From positions 1 through 9,838 of the forward strand of contig CATLIP010000083.1 in NCBI GenBank assembly GCA_949957035.1: a DNA stretch of 9,838 bases, in the 5' to 3' direction. The notes below the pieces were generated by a model. It was not told where the DNA came from and did not search any database. It saw only the letters and a program-made list of their open reading frames with translations. Positions 6,885-9,838 of this stretch are shown piece by piece. The position numbers and the translations under genes are program-made. Every line of letters starts with the position of its first letter. Position 1 is the stretch's first letter. The DNA is from an uncultured Lachnospiraceae bacterium. GTDB lineage: Bacteria > Bacillota_A > Clostridia > Lachnospirales > Lachnospiraceae.

Positions 6885-7940
6885 ATGAAACAGATTTTTG
6901 GAAAAAGCCAGAGTGGAAATCTTAAGGAAGCGGTCCGCAGTATCAGCAGACCGCAGCTCCTCATGCTGTTTTCCAACAATGAGCAGTTTGAAAGACATGT
7001 AAATGAGCTGGAAGAATTATATCCGGGAGTCCCGAGTATCGGATGTATCGGGATGTGTTACGATTCAAGTGTGGTGGAGAAAGGAGTCGGTGTGATTGCA
7101 TTTACAGATGGAGTTACTGTGGCAGCGAATGTGTTAGAGAAAGTATCCGTAATGCCTGTCAGGTATATTGACCGTCTGGTGCAGGATGCTAACAGTGTCA
7201 AGGCAGCTCAGAATGATACTGTCTGCATCGATTTCTGTACAGGCAACGATGCCTGTGTGCTGACCACAATTTACTCTGTGCTGAAGCGCAGGAATATTTC
7301 TCTGGTAGGAGGTACCGGAGACGGCGGCAAAGTGTCTGCGAACGGGAAAGTCTATGAGGATGCTGTCGCCTACGCTTTGGTAAGGAATCAAGGTGGTAAG
7401 GTGAAAGCATATAAAGAGAATATTTATCATCAGATGGAGAACTATCGGTTTATCGCGTCCCGTACAGACAAAGCGAATTATGTGCTTGGCGCCCTGAACG
7501 GCAGACCGGCAAAGCAGGTTTACCAGGAGATTCTCCATGTGACAGAACAGGAGATTACGACGCGTACCTTCCAGAATCCTTTTGGAAAATTGAATGGCGA
7601 TGATACCTGTATCATATCCATCAAAGAAGTGAAGGGAGATTCTCTGGTTTGTTTCCGCCAGGTAAATGACTCGGACGTTTTGGTTTTACTGGAGCTTGGG
7701 GACTATCGGGCAACCGTGAGAAATACGATTCAGACAATTCGGCAGGATTTCACGAAGATATCGGCAGTATTTTCCGTGAACTGCCTGTTCCGTTACCTGC
7801 TCTTTACCCAGAACCATTATATGCAGGAATATCTAAAGGATATGGAGAAGCTTGGGAACCATGCAGGTCTTGTTGGCTATGGGGAACATTACAACAATCG
7901 GTTTGTGAACCAATCTATGACTTGCGTGGTGTTTGAGTAA
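6885..7940 (+). CDS. FIST-domain protein (FIST_N plus FIST_C), probable ligand sensor
   Basis: 351-aa soluble protein with the two FIST domains (N-terminal about 25-195, C-terminal about 200-350). Supporting marks are PSIGCIGMC near 50-58, the GGTGDGG glycine cluster at 142-148, FSVNCLFR near 296-303 and the closing GYGEHYNNRF...MTCVVF stretch (331-350). FIST proteins are proposed to bind small ligands for signal transduction, and one branch (NosP) binds haem and senses NO; which ligand applies here cannot be read from the sequence. The N-terminal domain has two CXXXC pairs (C54/C58, C114/C118) plus C124, which might bind a metal or be redox active (inference). No signal peptide or membrane helix is seen. 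The gene ends 15 nt before a soluble chemotaxis transducer, which makes FIST the likely input module of that pair. Confidence 0.85.
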   Translation: MKQIFGKSQSGNLKEAVRSISRPQLLMLFSNNEQFERHVNELEELYPGVPSIGCIGMCYDSSVVEKGVGVIAFTDGVTVAANVLEKVSVMPVRYIDRLVQDANSVKAAQNDTVCIDFCTGNDACVLTTIYSVLKRRNISLVGGTGDGGKVSANGKVYEDAVAYALVRNQGGKVKAYKENIYHQMENYRFIASRTDKANYVLGALNGRPAKQVYQEILHVTEQEITTRTFQNPFGKLNGDDTCIISIKEVKGDSLVCFRQVNDSDVLVLLELGDYRATVRNTIQTIRQDFTKISAVFSVNCLFRYLLFTQNHYMQEYLKDMEKLGNHAGLVGYGEHYNNRFVNQSMTCVVFE

Positions 7941-7955
7941 AGGGGGGAGAGGAAA

Positions 7956-8903
7956 ATGCTGTTTTGGAAAAGGAATAAACGTGAGGCAGACATGGCGGCA
8001 GAGAATGAGGATAACCTGTATCCTGTAGTGCATGTCATGAACACTTTAAAAGAGTATGAAAAAGAAATGGTCCAGAAGGAAGTGGATTCTCTGTGGGAGT
8101 TGAATGAGATTCGCGGTTCTTTTGATACCGTTTTGAAAGATACGGAGAGTTTTCAGGAAAAGCTTCTGGATTTTGAGCATAATTTCATGAGCATCGAGCA
8201 GGCGTCCGGCGGGTTTGTACAGGTAAAGGATACGGTTGCTCAGTCAGTTTCGCATGCGCAGAATGAGGTGACGGAACTTAAGAGCAGTTCTATGCAGGTG
8301 GCGAACTATTTCAGTGAGATGGAACAAACATTCGTGGAACTCCAGAAAGCAGTGGAGAAGATAAAGCAGTGTACAGACAAGATTGTGTCGATTGCCGACC
8401 AGACGAATATCCTTGCCATTAACGCTTCCATTGAGGCGGCACGGGCAGGAGAGCAGGGAAAAGGTTTTGCGGTGGTGGCTGTAGAGGTCAAAAAGCTTGC
8501 GGATGAGATTAAGAATTTGACGAAAGAAGTGGACTCTGGGATTCAGGATGTAGAGCAGGGTACAGAGCATTTGAACAGCAGTATCAGTACTTCGCAGGAA
8601 GCGCTGGGGGAGAGTATTGAGAAAGTGCAGAAAACTTATGACATGTTCGATGAGATTACGCAGTCTGCAGAAGGCGCAGTCAATGTCCATACAGAGATTT
8701 CCGGGGTGATTGACCATTCTAAGAATGCGCTTCAGATTCTGTGCGGTTTTTTCGACCAGGTAAAAGGTCAGTACCAGGAGGTTATCAAGCATATTAATCA
8801 GGCTGCAAGACACGGTACGACAAAGAGCGCCATGTTTGAGGATATCGATAATCTGCTGTCTCAGGTTCCGCCGATTATAGAGGAATATACCTCTGAGGAA
8901 TAG
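7956..8903 (+). CDS. Soluble methyl-accepting chemotaxis protein
   Basis: 315-aa chemoreceptor signalling protein. The conserved MCP hairpin tip spans about 143-183 (IVSIADQTNILAINASIEAA, then RAGEQGKGFAVVAVEVKKLA), flanked by long heptad-rich helices expected to form an antiparallel coiled coil. There is no membrane segment, HAMP linker or recognised sensor domain; the N-terminal 80 residues are mostly charged helix. It therefore should signal from the cytoplasm, with input from a partner, most simply the FIST protein encoded 15 nt upstream. A strong GGGGGGAGAGG ribosome site precedes the ATG. MCPs normally act on a CheA/CheW complex, and neither is in the window. No C-terminal CheR-binding pentapeptide of the NWETF type is present. 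Control of an output other than motility is possible. Confidence 0.9.
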   Translation: MLFWKRNKREADMAAENEDNLYPVVHVMNTLKEYEKEMVQKEVDSLWELNEIRGSFDTVLKDTESFQEKLLDFEHNFMSIEQASGGFVQVKDTVAQSVSHAQNEVTELKSSSMQVANYFSEMEQTFVELQKAVEKIKQCTDKIVSIADQTNILAINASIEAARAGEQGKGFAVVAVEVKKLADEIKNLTKEVDSGIQDVEQGTEHLNSSISTSQEALGESIEKVQKTYDMFDEITQSAEGAVNVHTEISGVIDHSKNALQILCGFFDQVKGQYQEVIKHINQAARHGTTKSAMFEDIDNLLSQVPPIIEEYTSEE

Positions 8904-8913
8904 AGAGGTTTTT
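8889..8913 (+). terminator. Weak terminator-like hairpin over the MCP stop codon
   Basis: ACCTCT (8889-8894) pairs with AGAGGT (8904-8909) around a 9-nt loop containing the stop codon, followed by TTTTT ending at 8913. The 6-bp stem is short, so it may be leaky and let some transcription reach the LytTR gene, which has no obvious promoter of its own in the 33-nt gap. Confidence 0.45.
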
Positions 8914-8936
8914 GTTAGAAGGGAAGTGTCGCCTGG

Positions 8937-9674
8937 ATGTATTTCATTGCACTTTGTGACGATGATGAGAGGGAACTTGACATAATTGAAGGTTTTTTGA
9001 CAGCATATCTGGAGTTAAAGGAGATGGAAGAGTACAGGATAGACCGTTTTCGAAGTGCGGAAGAGCTTCTGGCGGGGATAACGGAGAAGGAATATTCCCC
9101 GGATCTTTTGCTTTTGGATATATTTATGTCGGGAAAGACCGGGGTAGAGGCGGCGGAAGAATTGCGCAGGCAGGAGTGCGGCACGTTCATCGTTTTTCTT
9201 ACAACGTCGAAGGAGTATGCCTTGGAAGCTTACGGGGTGGATGCGCTTCAGTATCTGGTGAAACCTCTGGATAAGGGGAGATTTTTTCATGCAATGGAGA
9301 TTGTGTTCCAACAGATGAAGAAGACGGAGGAGGAGCAGATTGTGATGAAGGTCGCAGGAGGCGGCATCCGGCAGATGAAGCCGGATGACATTGTATACTG
9401 TGAATCCCAGAAAAATTACCAAATGCTGTATTTTGATACAGAGGAATGCCGGGTGCGTATGACGGCAAGGGAACTGTGGGAGATGCTGGAGCATTTCACA
9501 CAGTTCAGCAGATGCGGCCGTTCTTATATCTTGAATTTGAACCATGTCATATCCGTGGAGAAGGAAGAGATACTGCTGGATAATGAGTGCAGGATTTTTA
9601 TTCCAAGAAATGTGTCTGCAGAATTTAAGAAAATCTATTTTTCCTATTATTTTAACAGTGAAGAGAATCGTTAG
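8937..9674 (+). CDS. LytTR-family response regulator
   Basis: 245-aa two-component transcription factor of the AgrA/VirR/LytR type. Receiver domain (1-125): acidic pocket D8-D10, phospho-acceptor D61 in the LLLLDIF strand, T89/T90 and K109 of the VKP motif. LytTR DNA-binding domain (about 135-238): includes the IVYCESQKNY strand (152-161), the FSRCGRSYILNLNHV core (190-204) and VISVEKEEILL. Family members bind direct repeats, often to control peptide signalling, secretion or virulence-type genes. No histidine kinase lies in the window; a GHKL-type kinase is the usual partner. It lies 33 nt after the MCP gene with a purine-rich ribosome site (AGAAGGGAAG, 8917-8926) rather far from the ATG. A strong terminator follows at once. 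Functional linkage to the hydrogenase genes rests only on proximity. Confidence 0.92.
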   Translation: MYFIALCDDDERELDIIEGFLTAYLELKEMEEYRIDRFRSAEELLAGITEKEYSPDLLLLDIFMSGKTGVEAAEELRRQECGTFIVFLTTSKEYALEAYGVDALQYLVKPLDKGRFFHAMEIVFQQMKKTEEEQIVMKVAGGGIRQMKPDDIVYCESQKNYQMLYFDTEECRVRMTARELWEMLEHFTQFSRCGRSYILNLNHVISVEKEEILLDNECRIFIPRNVSAEFKKIYFSYYFNSEENR

Positions 9675-9713
9675 AGAGACTTCCGGGAAGTGTGTTCCGG
9701 AGGTTTCTTTTTT
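9675..9713 (+). terminator. Intrinsic terminator after the LytTR gene
   Basis: A 12-bp stem (AGAGACTTCCGG at 9675-9686 with 9697-9708, two G-U pairs) and a 10-nt loop run directly into TTTTTT (9708-9713). It begins at the base after the stop codon and ends the signalling cluster on this strand. Confidence 0.9.
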
Positions 9714-9764
9714 GTCCCAGATAAAGGATAAGTTATCCCATATAAAAAGAAATTAACTTTTTTG

Positions 9765-9773
9765 TGATATAGT
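9765..9773 (+). promoter_or_regulatory. Candidate extended -10 promoter near the window end
   Basis: TGATATAGT (TG, one base, then TATAGT at 9768-9773) is a good extended -10 without a recognisable -35 at 17 nt. Transcription would start near 9780. The last three bases are ATG, with AGGA (9823-9826) 9 nt upstream, so a gene may begin right at the edge. An alternative reading is ATGACA (9793-9798), 16 nt, TAGAAT (9815-9820). Confidence 0.45.
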
Positions 9774-9780
9774 GGGAAAG

Positions 9781-9801
9781 AAGTGTCATAAAATGACATT
9801 T
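9781..9801. repeat. Inverted repeat, probable operator
   Basis: AAGTGTCAT, AAA, ATGACATTT: two 9-bp arms around a 3-bp centre, with a perfect TGTCAT/ATGACA core. Its place just after a candidate -10 fits a repressor operator for the next gene. A short RNA hairpin is possible but no T-run follows, so it is not a terminator. Confidence 0.55.
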
Positions 9802-9838
9802 CCCCGCGTTTGTATAGAATGCAGGACTTGAAGAAATG

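Noticed and set aside
8244..8813. Long antisense reading frame opposite the MCP gene (189 codons)
   Set aside because: Shadow of a clearly coding, conserved MCP frame; no family motif or ribosome site.
9675..9713. Reading the terminator hairpin as a LytTR autoregulatory site
   Set aside because: Stem plus uninterrupted T-run placed right after the stop codon is fully explained as an intrinsic terminator.

Overview
The window looks like chromosome of an anaerobic, fermentative Firmicute, most likely a gut-type Lachnospiraceae/Clostridia. This is inferred from moderate G+C, strong purine-rich Shine-Dalgarno sites, sigma-A promoters with TATAAT and extended -10 elements, and the protein families present. 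All seven genes are on the + strand. I found no RNA gene, insertion sequence, CRISPR array or phage gene.

Region 1 (7-3720) is the 3' part of a hydrogenase operon. It holds hydB (NuoF-like flavin/NADH subunit with extra ferredoxin clusters) and hydA (catalytic [FeFe] subunit with the full relay of Fe-S clusters). Together these are two subunits of a HydABC-type, NADH/ferredoxin-linked electron-bifurcating hydrogenase. A NuoE-like hydC is expected just upstream, outside the window. A strong intrinsic terminator ends the operon, followed by a second terminator-like hairpin.

Region 2 (3823-6768) has its own promoter and carries two tightly coupled genes. The first is a divergent, HydS-type [FeFe]-hydrogenase: two ferredoxin clusters, an altered H-cluster domain, one further 4Fe-4S motif, a PAS domain and a C-terminal helix. 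The second is a SpoIIE/PP2C-type phosphatase with an unassigned C-terminal domain of about 170 residues. The likely reading is an H2 or redox sensor that signals through Ser/Thr dephosphorylation, next to the catalytic hydrogenase it could report on.

Region 3 (6786-8913) begins with a new promoter and encodes a FIST-domain protein followed 15 nt later by a soluble methyl-accepting chemotaxis protein with no membrane segment. FIST is a candidate ligand sensor and the MCP its output.

Region 4 (8937-9713) encodes a LytTR response regulator closed by a clear terminator. The last 125 bases hold a candidate extended -10 promoter and a near-perfect inverted repeat that looks like an operator for a gene starting at or beyond the window edge. 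The whole window reads as a hydrogen-metabolism enzyme followed by a series of signalling modules. The link between the HydS/phosphatase pair and the FIST/MCP/LytTR genes rests on proximity only.
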